A stretch of 64,000 bases of DNA, from positions 1 through 64,000 of the forward strand of contig MDYQ01000034.1 of assembly GCA_003024175.1 (NCBI GenBank), given 5' to 3'. Position 1 is the first letter of the stretch. The number at the start of each line of letters is the position of its first letter. The position numbers and the translations under genes were made by a program. Positions 45,051-63,500 of this stretch are shown here, in pieces. The notes under the pieces are model-generated. The model had not been told where the DNA came from, made no database searches, and saw only the letters and a program-made list of their open reading frames with translations. This DNA comes from Planoprotostelium fungivorum (Eukaryota; Evosea; Variosea; Cavosteliida; Cavosteliaceae).

Positions 45051-46486
45051 TTATTGAGGTGCTCTCCTCAGAATCTCCTTCTCTTTCTTGGACAATCCTC
45101 CGGTGGCCTCGATCATCTCCATCAGTTCCTCCGTGCTGTTTGGAATGGGTTTGCCCTGTTTCCTCAATTGAAACATGCGATCGTAAGTGATCTTCACTGC
45201 CTGGTACTTGTAGAGCTGTTCATCATCATCATCAACTCTTCCATCTATTCCTCCACCCACCAGTTTGTTGACTTCAGAGATGTCTACTCCTGAGGCCTTG
45301 GCAATTCGGTTCTTCGCCTTCACCTTCAACTCTCCGTCGATGAGAATGGCTGGCTTCGATCTCTCTTGAGGTGTCATGGCTGCGATGATGTCTAACGACT
45401 TCTTCGTTTCGGGTGACTCTGAGACTTGCTTGATGTTGTCGAGGACCTGACATCATCAACATCACTTTGTCATCTCGTCTCATCTTCTACCTTGGAGGCG
45501 CCGGGAACGTATTTGAGGAAGCTTCCCGCCTTGGTCGTGTACTTCATCTGGATGCCAAAGTCATCCTGTTCGACATCATCACTCTCGTTCGCTGGATCCA
45601 CCACTCACCAGGTCAAATTTTCCCGCCTCGAAACTCTGCTGCAATTTCTGTGTGTCTTCGCTAGCCATCTTCTCTAATGCTTTCTTTCCCAAGTTCTCGA
45701 AGAAGCCCGCATCTTGCTTTGCGGTCGTCTTCTGAGGAGGTGGAACCGTCGATGATGGATCCGGAATCGTGGAGGTGATGGTGGGTGATGGAACTGCGGC
45801 TGGTGGGGGTTGAGAAGTTGGCTGGATGGGGACTGGTTCGATCTTCTCGGGGGTCTCTGTCTGCTGAGAAAGATTCAATAGACGATCGAGTGGGGTTACA
45901 TCGTGATGAGTGATTTATTAGACATATTCCTCTACGCTCTCTTACTGGATGATTTGAGAAGAGGAGATGATTGGAATGTCACCTTTTCCTCTCCACCGAC
46001 GAACTTTTTGATGCGGCTGAAGATGCTTCCCTGATCGGCTTGGAGTCTGTGATTGAATGTGCTGAACTTTCTCATTCCCAGATTGTCCATTGGCGATGAG
46101 GCTGAGAAGGCGCTGGTCTGTGTGGCACTCTGGCCGGGTGCCCCCGTGTTGGCAAAGCTCAGATTGAAAAGCTCTTGGTAAACATCATTCTTGGCGGTGG
46201 TGTCGTTGGCAGCCTCCTTGTCATACTTCTCTCCGATGGTGAGGAAGTGGACCTTGGTGGCATTGCGATACCATCTCTGCTTCGCTCGCAGATTTTGAAC
46301 CATCATCCTCTCCATGGGTCTGCAGTAGTTCTTATCTCCTTTCAGCTTAGACCCCACGCGGTACTGCTCGAGCAGGAGGTACTCCTCAGGCTTGATGACT
46401 TCATACTCAGTGTATTTCTTGAAATTGGTGAGATCGTTGACCTTCCAATCGAGCGTCCAATAGAGGTTTCTGAACCGCGATCCCAT
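45051..46486 (-). CDS. Protein with a lone Ffh/SRP54 M-domain-like region, possibly mitochondrial
   Basis: The N-terminal part, from MGSRFRNLYWTLDWKVNDLT, is unfamiliar (KPEEYLLLEQYRVGSKLKGD; QRWYRNATKVHFLTIGEKYD). After a Pro/Thr-rich linker (PVPIQPTSQPPPAAVPSPTI), the C-terminal part reads AGSFLKYVPGASK / VLDNIKQVSESPETKKSLDI, then IAAMTPQERSKPAIL and RIAKASGVDISEVNKLV. This resembles the Ffh/SRP54 M domain signature (MT-xER-x-P, RIA-GSG---EVN-L), but there is no GTPase (NG) domain. The two parts may be separate genes, since a stop at 45932 and an AATAAA lie between them. A GTAAGA...GACAG intron would join them in phase and no ATG-initiated exon was found for the second part, so I list one gene. 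Confidence 0.55.
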
Positions 46487-46591
46487 TGTTGATTTGTCCT
46501 CTGCGATGTGATCTGATTTGATCTCCTCGTCAGAACTTCAAAGAATTTTCTCTATACGATAATCAGCGGATGTAAATTTCAAAAGGAGAGC

Positions 46592-48067
<1,476 letters not shown>

Positions 48068-48388
48068 ACGTCTTTGTATATTGCTTGGTGTTCACTGTTC
48101 TCACTCGGTACGATTGCGTCGCATTTGGAGCTACATCTCCCAATCACTACTGCTCCATCTTCATCCTGATTCCCAGTCGAACGAATCAAACTCAGAACGA
48201 GGAGTGATTCTCCTTGTTGATCTTGCTGATTCCCTCTATCGTTGTTACGCTTACACCTTTGCTGGGTCTTGAGTGTGTTAATCATCGCAAACTCTCATGT
48301 TTGTGAAGGTTGCTGTGCAAAGAGGAAGATTCTACTTTCATCATGGGCGTGTAAAAAAAGAACGTTCATCAGTAGATATATTTATATT
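48068..48388. other. Intergenic region between convergent PHAF1 and coiled-coil genes
   Basis: About 320 bp. No exon, repeat or RNA gene was recognised. Confidence 0.5.
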
Positions 48389-48941
48389 TCAGAGCTGGAT
48401 GCCGTAGTTACTTGCCAACTTGCTTCTCAACAAATTGCGGATGCGAGGGGGTTCGTGTCTTAGTCTATCTCTTGTGATGGCATCCACCTCCACCATCGAT
48501 CTCTCCAACTCCATGGCTGCCATGCGTGCTCTCAACTCTTCGTTCTCTCTGTCTTTTTGTGCCTGCATTATGTCGGTGACAATTCTCTTAGCGCGCTCAC
48601 CATTTGTTGGGAGAGGGAATGGATCTCTCTGATTCTCGACGGCTGCTCACGGAGGAGGTGCTGGACGGTCTCATCGACCTTAGAAGACGCTTCGAGACGA
48701 GCTCTCAACGCTCTGTTCTCTTCTTCCAACTCGGCCTGAGGACAGTGAGTGTCTGATAGAACGAACATCGACTCACCATCTGAAGAGAGAGGGTTTGGAT
48801 CTCTCTGATTCTCTCTGGTTGATGACTGAGGATGTCCTTCAAAACATCGTCGACTGATTCGGGTGCGACGGGCTTCGGTTGCTTTGTGGTATTCTTCTTG
48901 ACGGGAGTCTGTAAATGTTTAACGTCAATACCATCTTCCAT
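48389..48941 (-). CDS. Coiled-coil protein with a motif repeated once per exon
   Basis: Three exons. Exon 1, from MEDGIDVKHLQTPVKK, ends SHQPERIREIQTLSLQM. Exon 2 reads AELEEENRALRARLEASSK and ends REQPSRIREIHSLSQQM. Exon 3 reads AQKDRENEELRARMAAMELE and contains RHEPPRIRNLLRSKL, then ends NYGIQL. The shared unit (E-E-x-RARxxA, then x-P-x-RIREI-xLS-QM) begins and ends at the introns, which are both phase 0. The protein is about 155 residues, charged and helical. I do not recognise the family. The repeated unit suggests exon duplication. Confidence 0.7.
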
Positions 48942-49209
48942 TCTTCACATTCTTCTTTTGGGAGATACTGAGTCCGACTGGTTTGATTCCCATTGCTCCA
49001 TCTTGTCTCAGATGAATTGCATTCTCTACGTTCTCGTTCTGAACAAGACGACTCATCCTCTGTATCGCTCGCTCTTGATCTCTGTTCGTTAACTTTTGCT
49101 CCGTTTCAAAACAATTCGTTTTGGCGGGAAAGCTGCGATGGACGTTGTGTTACTCTACAACGCAAGTTTGCAGCAATTTCGGTGACATCGTGAGGACAAT
49201 CGTGAGACG

Positions 49210-52200
49210 ATGTCCCTCGCATTCCATCGTGAAATCGTGAGCGAACTACTAGATGAAGATGGATTGACTGTCATCTCTCGCGGACTCGGATTGCACAAGA
49301 TCATATTGAGTCTGATACGCCTATACGCCGACTCAAAAGAGGTGTTGAGCTTAAGTACGCTTATACATTCTGATTCGCGAAAGGTTGTGTTCGTATTGGG
49401 TGTACCTGATGAAGAACAAGAGCTCTTTGTTGAAGAGCTCATCGAAGAGGGAGTTCCCGCACAGAATCTCCCCAAAACATCTATGACAGGAGAGGCCGTT
49501 CAGGACCGGTGAGATCACCTCATCACGTGATCTGATCACATACCGACCGCACACCACAGTTACAAATTGTACGTGGCCGGAGGTGTCATGTTTGCCACTC
49601 CAACTTCACTCATCATGGACCTCCTATACAAGAGAATCCATCCACAACAGATCAAGGGATTCATCATCACCAATGCACACAGGCGACACATACGACTCTT
49701 GTTACCTCCTGACTTTGAAACAGGATGACCGACACGAGCACCGAATCATTCATCGTTCGTCTGTTCAGAGAGGGCAACAAGAGAGGTTTCATCAAAGGTT
49801 TCAGTGAAAATCCAGAAGGCTTCACCTCCACTTTCAACCACGTGAGAGAAACTCCAACTCATCTTCTCATCACGATCAGGTACAAAAAGTCATGAAATAT
49901 TTATTCGTGAGGAAATTGTGGCTGTGGCCCAGGTGATTTGGCTCGTTGTAGTGAGCTCATCTCTCTTCAGATTCAGAGATAGAGTGGATGAGAATCTGAA
50001 ATCGCACACACCTGATGTCATCGAGCTCCACCAGCCGCTGACACCCACCATGGTCAAGATCCAAGATGCCATATTAGAGATCATCGATGCCTGTCTCAAG
50101 CAATTGAAGCTGTCTCCTCACGTGAGTCGATCCATCTACAATACTGTAGATGACGAAAACAGTTGGACATTGAGACGATGACCTTGGAAGAATGTCTATT
50201 CCGAGAATTCGATGTCATCACGCGGCAGCAGCTCGATCCCGTCTGGCACAAGGTCAAGCCCCCTTTTATTCTATTTTCTCCATCTACAATTCCTCTCTCT
50301 ACAATCAGCCATTCGTAAAGTCTGACTCGGATCAGGTTCACAAGCAGACGAAATCGCTCATCGAAGACATGAAGAACCTCCGACGATTATTAGAGTCAGT
50401 CTCATCATCATCACTTCATCACATCGTCTCTTTATCACATCATCATCACCTCTCACCTCTCGCAGTCAACTCTTGTATTACGATTGCGTCACCTTCTATC
50501 GACACTTGGAGCTGCTGAGACTGAGAGACACGAGCGAGCACACTCCGTGGCTGTCCATGAGTGCAACAGACACTCTCTTCAGAATGACGAAACAGAGAGT
50601 CTTCATTCCAAAGAGGGTTGCAAAGGATGATCACAACGAGAAGAGCAAGAAGAAGATCAAGACACCCACGAAGAAAGGTGAGGGGGGCGAGGAGGGGGGA
50701 GTGACTCGTTGTAGATGGTGGACCCATCATTGATTTGGAGACGATCGATCCGAATCTAGTGGAGATATTAGGGGAAGACAGTCGGACCAGCGTGGCCGAA
50801 TCGGAAAATTCGATGGAGAATTCTGCAGAAAACTCCCTGGAAAATTCAATGGAGAATTCGTTAGATTCTTCCAAGGGATCCATCGACGTGGAAACTTCAG
50901 AGAAAGTTTCAGTCGACGTAGAAGTTTCCGAGAAAACTTCGATCGAAGCAACTACGGTGGTCGTTGTAGACGAGACGAAGCAAGAAGAGACGATACCAGA
51001 GGGTAGCCAGACCGTAGATTCCACGGAAAACTCGCAGAAAATCTCGGGAAGAGACGAAGCCGATTCAGATTTCATACCAGTGTTAGAAGAGAATCCAAAA
51101 TGGGTCCTCCTATCAGAAGTCCTCGGCGAGATCAGGCAGGAACAGTCTACAACGGACGATCGTGAGTGAAGTCACGTGACCACCTCCTGATCCATCAGGG
51201 TCACCCGTCATCATCAAGATCAGAGATGAGAGGACTTCTCATCAGCTGCAAGAATTCTTACGCATGGGAAGTAAGAGCATGCTGGAGGCTCTACTGCACA
51301 GCTACCTCGTGTCCAAAAAGGAGAGAGAGGAGGAGATGAAGGCCAGACAGGAATTAGAAGCGAGCATCATGTCAAACTACAATGCGTCAGCTTCGAATCA
51401 CACGATGAAGGTGGAATGTCTGTGAAATTTCGGAAAAATGACGGAGAATAGGTGGCTCAGAGGATAGCGGCGGCGACCCACAAGAAAAATTCGAAGAAAA
51501 ATGTAAAGAAACCTCCGAGAAAAAGAGCCAGCGTATCCCCCAATTACGGTAATTTATTGAAAATGTTCGACAGCAGCCAGCACGTCAAATCGTGAGTCGA
51601 ATCTACAACGTTGTAGATGGGGAACAACTGATGAAATTTCAGGGTACATAGGAAAACGAAACCAGTGAAGAAGACAGTCATCGAGATACACGACGAAGGT
51701 GAACCAGAGGAAAAGAAGGTAACCACTCGAAATTCCACCATCTACAACGTTGTAGATTGAAGACGAAGACCTCGATCTGAGGCCAGAACCACCGAAGAAG
51801 ATGGAATATTCGAAAGAAAAAGAGCACATCTTTTACGTTTCTGGGAACAAGAAAATTCTCGAAGAAGTTCGCCCCCGCTACGTCATCATGTACGACGGTG
51901 ACATCAGCTTCTACCGTAAACTAGAGGTATTCCATCCATCTACAACGTTGTAGATGACCCCCGCCAGGTCTTCAAGGCGGAGAATCCAGGTGTCCCCCTC
52001 AGGATCTACTGGCTGTGGTATGATGAATCCATCGAAGAGAGGAAGTACATGACAACCATCGATAAGGAACAGAAGTCATTCGAGAGGTTGATCGCAGAGA
52101 AAGCGGTGAGGGTAGAGATCTACGATGTGATTTGACTCGTGGATTAGAACATGATCGTACCTATCGAGCAGGATGGTAAGACGGAGATCACTCTACCGCA

Positions 52201-53090
52201 AGATCTTTTACCACAGTCGAACCGAAAGGGCGGGAAAATCGCAAACGTTCCCACCAATAAGGGGAAGAAGGTGACGAAATATCGATGAAAATCACTCATT
52301 CCTCAGATCTTGGTCGATTCCCGGGAATTCCGCAGTGCCTTACCGAGCATCTTGCATTCGAAGGGGTTCGATATCTTACCTCATTCTCTAGACGTCGGCG
52401 ACTACATCTTGACACCCGACGTCTGCGTAGAGAGGAAGAGCATACCTGATCTCTATCAATCCTTCGCCAGCGGCAGACTGTGAGTGGAAAAGTCAAACAT
52501 GGAACGTGACCGAACGGCCAGATTCAACCAGGCCACACAGATGTGCAGACATTTCAAACGTCCTGCCCTTCTCATAGAATTCCACCAAGACAAACCGTTC
52601 AACATGCAAGAAGAGATCCCCGAGAGGATCAACTCTTCTGCCATTCACTCCAAGTTGGTCCTCTTAACGTATCACTTCCCTCTGTTGAGGATATTGTGGT
52701 CCAGGAGCCCTTATTCTACCGTGGAGATGTTTGAAGATCTGAAGGTGAGGGAGAGGGAGAGGTTTAAAAGTGACAGAGAATAGAATGGAATGGAGGATCC
52801 AGATTCGTCTCACATCGGTGTCATCCATACGGCCGATGAGCTCATCGACTCGCACGAGGTGAATAGGGAGTCTGATGGAGTCTGATGTGATGCAGGATGT
52901 CTTGAGGACCCTCCCTGGAATCAACTCGACGAACGTGGGAGAGGTGATGGCCAAGGTGCACAATTTGGCAGAGCTGAGCACGCTGTCTCTGGACAAGATG
53001 GTCAAGTTACTGGGGAAGAAGAACGGAGAGGCACTCCATCACTTCATGAACCACAAGGGGCGTGTGGAGTTTGAAAATGCAGTCGAATAG
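49210..53090 (+). CDS. ercc4: DNA repair endonuclease XPF/ERCC4 (Rad1)
   Basis: The N-terminal degenerate helicase part starts [20 protein letters not shown] and includes [66 protein letters not shown] and [21 protein letters not shown] Ser/Glu/Asn-rich insertion follows ([20 protein letters not shown]). The nuclease domain has [17 protein letters not shown], then [31 protein letters not shown] and [13 protein letters not shown], with the ERK-x-x-x-D active-site motif intact. The C-terminal helix-hairpin-helix has [18 protein letters not shown] and ends FENAVE. XPF pairs with ERCC1 to cut 5' of lesions in nucleotide excision repair. About 18 introns; at least four contain TCTACAACGTTGTAGA or a close variant. 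Confidence 0.95.
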
Positions 53091-53135
53091 ACATTGTATG
53101 TTGTTGAATTTATCGTTCATTGGATTCGAATCATC

Positions 53136-53851
53136 TCAAGATGATGTGACCTTCTTCCAAGAGGGACGGGCGGAACATGTCTCCCACCATGCCTTCGCGT
53201 TGGGGAACTCATCGAGAATGTTCTGATATTCTTTGATGGAGACGAGGCTAGAGGTGTACGGCATGTAGACGATGTCGGCCAGAGTGAAATCCTCCCCGGC
53301 GAAATACTTTCGAGTGGAGAGGTGCTTGTCTAAGACGGCCATGGTCACTCGGAACTTCACGTCTGCCTGTGCGACCTGATTCACATCAGCCACCATCATC
53401 TGATTCTCACTCACGATCTGAGCGTCAGGCTGTCCTCCCCATCTGGGAAGGAAAAGAAGCTGCCAGACGATCTCTTCTACGGACTTGAAGTGGCTCTGCT
53501 CCACCGAGATCCACTGCTCGATGATGGCCCTCTTCTTCGCATCTTTGGGATATAGAGTATTGTCGGCCTTTCCATGAGCATCAGCGATGTAACGCGCGAT
53601 GGCTCGTGATTCGAACACTTGAAAGTCTCCATCGATGAGGACGGGGATCTGGCCAAATGGTTGGTACTTCTCCTTGTAATCTGCCGTCTTGTGCTCTCCA
53701 TTGCGAACATCGACAAAGATGAGCTCGTAATCGACGCCTGTGGAGGTCAGAACGAGTCGTTGAGGGGAAGATGCTCACCAAGCTCTTCTGCTGTCGTGAG
53801 GACCCTACGGACGCAGGTAGAGATAGCTGCTCCTTTGATCTGAATGGTCAT
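53136..53851 (-). CDS. Glutathione S-transferase (theta/phi-like)
   Basis: Two exons. MTIQIKGAAISTCVRRVLTT then AEELG/VDYELIFVDVRNGEH, KYQPFGQIPVLIDGDFQVFE and SRAIARYIADAHGKADNTLY. This is the thioredoxin-like half, with the cis-proline in QIPVL and the ESRAI glutathione-binding motif. The helical half has EQWISVEQSHFKSVEEIVWQ, LDKHLSTRKYFAGEDFTLAD with IVYMPYTS, and ends WWETCSARPSWKKVTSS. The order matches phi-type GSTs. The short intron is at about 53735-53778. Likely a cytosolic detoxification enzyme; class assignment is tentative. Confidence 0.93.
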
Positions 53852-53913
53852 TGTCTATGTGATTGAGTGGCTGGTTTAGAATGTTTTGTCTGAGGTGAAG
53901 CGAGATCCTGATT

Positions 53914-53980
53914 ACTAAACCCTAAAACCGGTGGAATGCTGAATACTAAACCCTAAAACCTTAGAGGACGAAGCTTCGTC
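53914..53980. repeat. Two telomere-like 17-bp repeats beside a perfect palindrome
   Basis: TACTAAACCCTAAAACC occurs at 53914-53930 (one base lies at the edge) and at 53944-53960. The 14-bp palindrome GACGAAGCTTCGTC at 53967-53980 follows, and then a second half copy AAGCTTCGTCC. CCCTAAA is the plant-type telomere word, but two isolated copies are weak evidence for a telomeric origin. It lies upstream of the GST gene. Confidence 0.6.
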
Positions 53981-54160
53981 CCGTCAAAAAAGCTTCGTCC
54001 GATCGGCGATGGTGTGACACGAAGAACAGCTCGATGAACAATACAGCGTTTCGAATGCCTCCCAGTGTAGTCAACATGTTTTTTGTTGGCGTGATGGAAA
54101 CCGTCTGTATGAAGATGATTTTTGGAAGAGCAGATCTTCTTTATGAACATCACTGCCTGT

Positions 54161-54480
54161 TCACACTCTGGCCAGTTTATATGAGAGCTCGAGTGCATCC
54201 TGATTCTTCAACACTCCATATCGGCGGGCACCTGCCAGTCTTCTGAACTCGAGATGCAGAGGTTCTGCCACGTAGAAGAGGAATCCAACCGCGGCGACCA
54301 GAGGTACCATCCCCAATAGCAGGAATCCAGGTTCGATGTGGAAGACGTTAGAGGTATAGAATGCCCAGAGCCAAGAAAGGGACTTGATACAGAGAAAAAG
54401 GTGCGGTGTGCGATGATGTCCGCTCCTTCGCGGAGTGACCCAAAACAAGAGCTTGATGGTCCTCGACAATCGAACTCATG
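54161..54480 (-). CDS. Possible small membrane protein
   Basis: A minus-strand frame reads LSWLWAFYTSNVFHIEPG, then FLLLGMVPLVAAVGFLFYVA and EPLHLEFRRLAGARRYGVLK, ending SYKLARV. One clear transmembrane stretch is followed by a basic region, which looks protein-like. No ATG opens this frame. An ATG with SSIVEDHQALVLGHS just upstream is in another frame, and the linking intron was not found. No family was recognised. Confidence 0.35.
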
Positions 54481-54613
54481 CTATGCAAGGAGAGATGGAT
54501 CGAAACGAACTACACCAATCCAATAGCAGCACTCGAACCATCCTCTTGCACCATTCTACAAAGTCAAACCATTTTATCGAGTTGCAAATGAGCCAGACTC
54601 TTAAACGAGTTTA

Positions 54614-59330
<4,717 letters not shown>

Positions 59331-59426
59331 GATGGTAGTTGTGATGAAGGCGTGAGCGAAGAATTTCCCAATTGCGCATTTGACGAAAAACAACGAGACG
59401 AAGGAGAAACGAGATCAGATCTGATC
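59331..59426. promoter_or_regulatory. Compact bidirectional promoter with a 14-bp palindrome at one start codon
   Basis: Only 96 bp separate the divergent ATGs of methionine synthase and prefoldin subunit 3. The perfect palindrome GATCAGATCTGATC (59413-59426) directly touches the prefoldin ATG. The same core recurs in introns elsewhere in the window. Confidence 0.6.
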
Positions 59427-60286
59427 ATGGCAACCTCGCAACCCTCTGTCTCTTCTAGAGGCATTCCAAAGGCCCTCTTCATCGTGAGATAGTCTCTTTG
59501 TCGAAGGGAGTTCTGATATTTTTTCAGGAAGATGTGGAAGATTTCATTAGCAAGCAGGCTTCTGCAGATGAAGCTTTGAAGAAGATGCAAGAGAACTACA
59601 GGTGAAGAAGGGTCCTTGGCGAATTCGTATGACTGATTATCAACAGCAAGTTTAAGCTGATGGAGATGTCTCTCAGCAAGAGCAAGACCGCGCTGAAGAG
59701 CAAGATCCCAGAGATCAAGAACACATTGGTCATCGTCCAACATCTTCAGAGCAAGAAGGTGAATGTGATGTCCATTCTCCATTTTGATCCTCTCAGGGTT
59801 CATCGGAGACCGTCAACACCCAGTTTGAATTGTCGGACAATGTGTATGCCACTGCCAGCATCACTCCATCCGTCGTCTGTCTCTGGTTGGGCGTGAGTCT
59901 ACCTCGAATCACACATCATCTATATTTCCGTGTTCGAGACGTTCTCCCGAAGATCATCCGTTCCACCAACTCATCCTCACATGATCTCATTCTCACATTA
60001 CCGTCTAAAACAAAGACAGGCGAACGTCATGGTAGAGTACTCCTTCGAAGAGGCTGTGGATCTTCTGACAAAAAACCTCGAATCAGCAGAGAAGAATCTG
60101 AAGGGTCTCGATGAGGACATCGGCTTCCTGAAAGAGCAGATCACCACGACCGAAGTCAGTATCCTACCTTTTATTCTCTTTTATTTCGATTTATCGTTTC
60201 ATTCCTTCACTCGAATAGACATCGCTCGTGTTTACAACCACGACGTCAAGCAGAGGAGGAAGAAGAGAGACACTGCTGAACAATAA
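59427..60286 (+). CDS. pfd3: Prefoldin subunit 3 (VBP1/PFD3)
   Basis: MATSQPSVSSRGIPKALFIE, then DVEDFISKQASADEALKKMQ, begins the first coiled-coil arm. YSKFKLMEMSLSKSKTALKS, KIPEIKNTLVIVQHL, and TQFELSDNVYATASITPSVV form the beta-hairpin core with CLWLGANVMVEYSFEEAVDL. LTKNLESAEKNLKGLDEDIG, then FLKEQITTTEVNIARVYNHD and VKQRRKKRDTAEQ, close the second arm. This is the alpha-type prefoldin subunit 3 pattern. It works in the hexameric cytosolic chaperone that hands actin and tubulin to CCT. Five introns; the longest runs from about 59892 to 60018. Confidence 0.94.
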
Positions 60287-60554
60287 AACATTTCACTTCA
60301 CGTTTAATCTTCGGTAGAGAGATGCAGTGATGGGACGATTGTCATTAGACGGTGAATCGCTTTAGAAGCTTTCAGACAAGACATTGCATAGCCACCGTTC
60401 TTTTGCATGTAGATGATGAAAGATCGTCCTCTCTGTCACTTCTGGAGAAAAATAACAAAAATAAAATCTTTTGATTTTCAGCCGAGTTTTCCGTCACGAG
60501 AACGTTCTTCGCTGAACAAGTCACGATCCAAGATCGCAATCACACACAATCGAA

Positions 60555-63500
60555 ATGAAGAGCCGTTTCACATCTCTCGATGTGACGAGCGTTGTCAAGT
60601 GCCTCAGAGACGAGATCTTGGGCCTACGTGTGGCCAACATCTACGACATCAATGGTAAAACGTACTTGCTCAAGTTGGCTAGACCTGATCACAAGGTACC
60701 TCGATGTAGAAAGTCTGCGAGATCTGATCATGTAGGTCTTCTTACTCATTGAGTCTGGAATCCGTATCCATACTACAGACTATGCAAGAGAGAAGTCGAC
60801 TTTACCTTCTGTCTTTACACTCAAGTTGAGAAAACATCTGAGAACAAAGAGGGTGGAGAATGTTAGACAGTTGGGAGTCGATCGTGTGGTCGAATTCACT
60901 TTCGGCTCTGGTCAATACACACAACGTCTTATTGTCGAGCTCTATGCCTCAGTGAGCACCGATCACCTTCGATTCATTCATCTCACACGTTGCAGGGAAA
61001 CGTCATTCTGACCGACGAACATTACAGCATCCAGACGCTGTTGAGAACTCACAAGTATGAAGATGATGTCCTCGTTGCCACTCATCAGAAGTATCCCATG
61101 GATAACATCAAATCATACAAGACGATCGAAGGAGATAAGGTGATGCAGCATCCGTGCCCTCCATTGACTTATTGGAATCCCAGCTCAAGTCTGAATTGAA
61201 CGAAGCCAAGACGTCTACTCCTACCGAAAAGTTGAAGACTGTTCTGAACCAGAAGACAGGTGAGACGATGATGGATGACATCATGATCATGGACTCAACT
61301 TGACCAGATGTGGGTACTCTACTCGTTGAACATTGCATTCTATCCATTGGTCTGACGACCACATCTCCCATCAGTGATCTGGGTGGGTCATTCTCCATCA
61401 TGATCGAGCCACAGCGTGATCTGATCGACAAATCAGATGATGAGAAGATGGTGAAGCTGATGGACCTCTTGAACCAATTAGAAGGTTTCATCAACCCCGA
61501 GAGCTCTCTCGTACCCAAGGTACGATATCTTAATGACATCACTCATCATGATCGTGACCATCATCAGGGTTACATCTACATCAAGACGGAGGACAACAAG
61601 AAGAAGGTCTTGAACAACGACAAGGGCCAGAAGAAGAAGCAGAAGAAGGAGCAGATGCAGAAAGACAAGGCCAACCAGAAGGGCATCCATTTAGATGAGA
61701 AGGAGAAACCGGCTCCAGAGGTCGAAAAGGAACAAGCACCCTTCGATAAACCGATCGAAGGAGAGAAGAGTGAAGAGAAACAAGAGGAGAAGAAGAAATA
61801 GTGAGTCGGCTATGTCATGATGATCACTGACGGTGACGAAAGCTACGAAGATTTCCAGCCCATGCATTACCTTCAGTTCGATGCGAAGGAGAGAGAAGAG
61901 CATGACACTTTCTGCAAAGCGGTCGATCAATTCTTCTCCAAGGTGAGGATCTGAATGCATGATCTTTACCTCACTCATATCTGATGGAAACATAGGTAGA
62001 ATCACAAAAGAGTGAGCAGGCTGCTGCGGCGCAGGAAGCTCAAGTCTTGTCGAAATTGGACAAAGTGAAGATCGATCAACAGAGAAGAGTCGACGAACTT
62101 TTGCGAAACGAAGATCTCAACCGCTACAAGGCCCAATTGATCGAGACGAACATCGATGCCGTACAGCAGGTGACGTCACACCTCATCCGATGACGTCATC
62201 ATGACATCATCCAGGTCATCAACATTGTCTCCAGCGCTCTCGCCACATCAATGAACTGGAACGAACTAGCCAGAGTCATCAAGGAAGAGAAGAAGAAGGG
62301 AGACCCATTCGCTTGCATGATTCACAAGTTGAATTTGGAGAAGGAGAAGGTGACGCACTACATCGAATCGTGCGGCTGATGCAAAGGACAGATCACCCTC
62401 GTATTGACTCCACGCTCTTTAGATGAGGAAGACGAGAGCGAAGAGGCTCTCACTGCACCGTCCGAGGCGGTGGACATTGACGTGAATCAAACGGCTCACG
62501 CCAATTCGAGAGAATATTACGATGCGAAGAAGAAATCGGCACAGAAGGCACAGAAGACACTAGATGCCGCTTCTGTCGCCATCAAAGCAGCAGAAAAGAA
62601 GACGATGAGTCAATTGAAGGAGGTAGATCGTCAAGGTGATGTTCTCTATTGACGACGAACAGGTGAAGACGAAGAACAAGATCACGGCCATCCGCAAGCC
62701 CTACTGGTTCGAGAAGTTCAACTGGTTCATCACGACTCAGAACTATCTCGTCATCTCTGGAAAGGACATGCAGCAGAACGAGATGCTGTACAAGAAGTAC
62801 ATGAAGAAGGGAGACATCTACGTTCACGCCGACATACACGGTGCGGCCACTTGCATCATCAAGAACCCCACCGGTGAAGAAATTCCTCCACCTTCTCTCA
62901 TTCAGGCCGGCCACTATTCCGTGTGTCGCTCTGCCGCTTGGAACGAGAAGATTGTGACGAACGCATACTGGGTCTACCACCATCAGGTGATGACGATGAC
63001 GTGTGATGACGTCATCTGATGTCATCAGGTCTCCAAATCGGCTCCCAGTGGAGAATATCTGACCACGGGAAGTTTCATGATCAGAGGAAAGAAGAACTTT
63101 TTACCTCCTTCTCCTCTCATCATGGGCCTGGGCTTCATGTTCAAACTCCACGAGAGTTGCCTGGCGAAACATCTGCACGAGAGGTGAAGATTTATCTTCA
63201 TGTACCGCTGATGATTGTAGATCGGCCGCAGCGTCAAACGACAAGGACATCGTTATGTCTGAGTCAGAAGCTGAAGATGTGGAGGTACAGGTGAGTGACC
63301 TTCTCCCACAAGAATCAATCGTGACACACGATAGGTCTCCGATGATGACAACGTCGAGGAAGAGAAGAAGGCAGATGCTGCACCATCAAAGAAGGAAGAG
63401 AAGAGAGAAGTGAGAGAAGAAAAGGGAGAGAAAGAAGAGAAGGAAGAAGGCTTCAAAGCTTCTCTCGGTTTCGGTGTTTCGAAAGATTTCGACGAAGATT

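Noticed and set aside
50446-51075. Minus-strand open frame of 209 codons rich in Ser/Phe
   Set aside because: It is antisense to the Ser/Glu-rich insertion and neighbouring exons of XPF.
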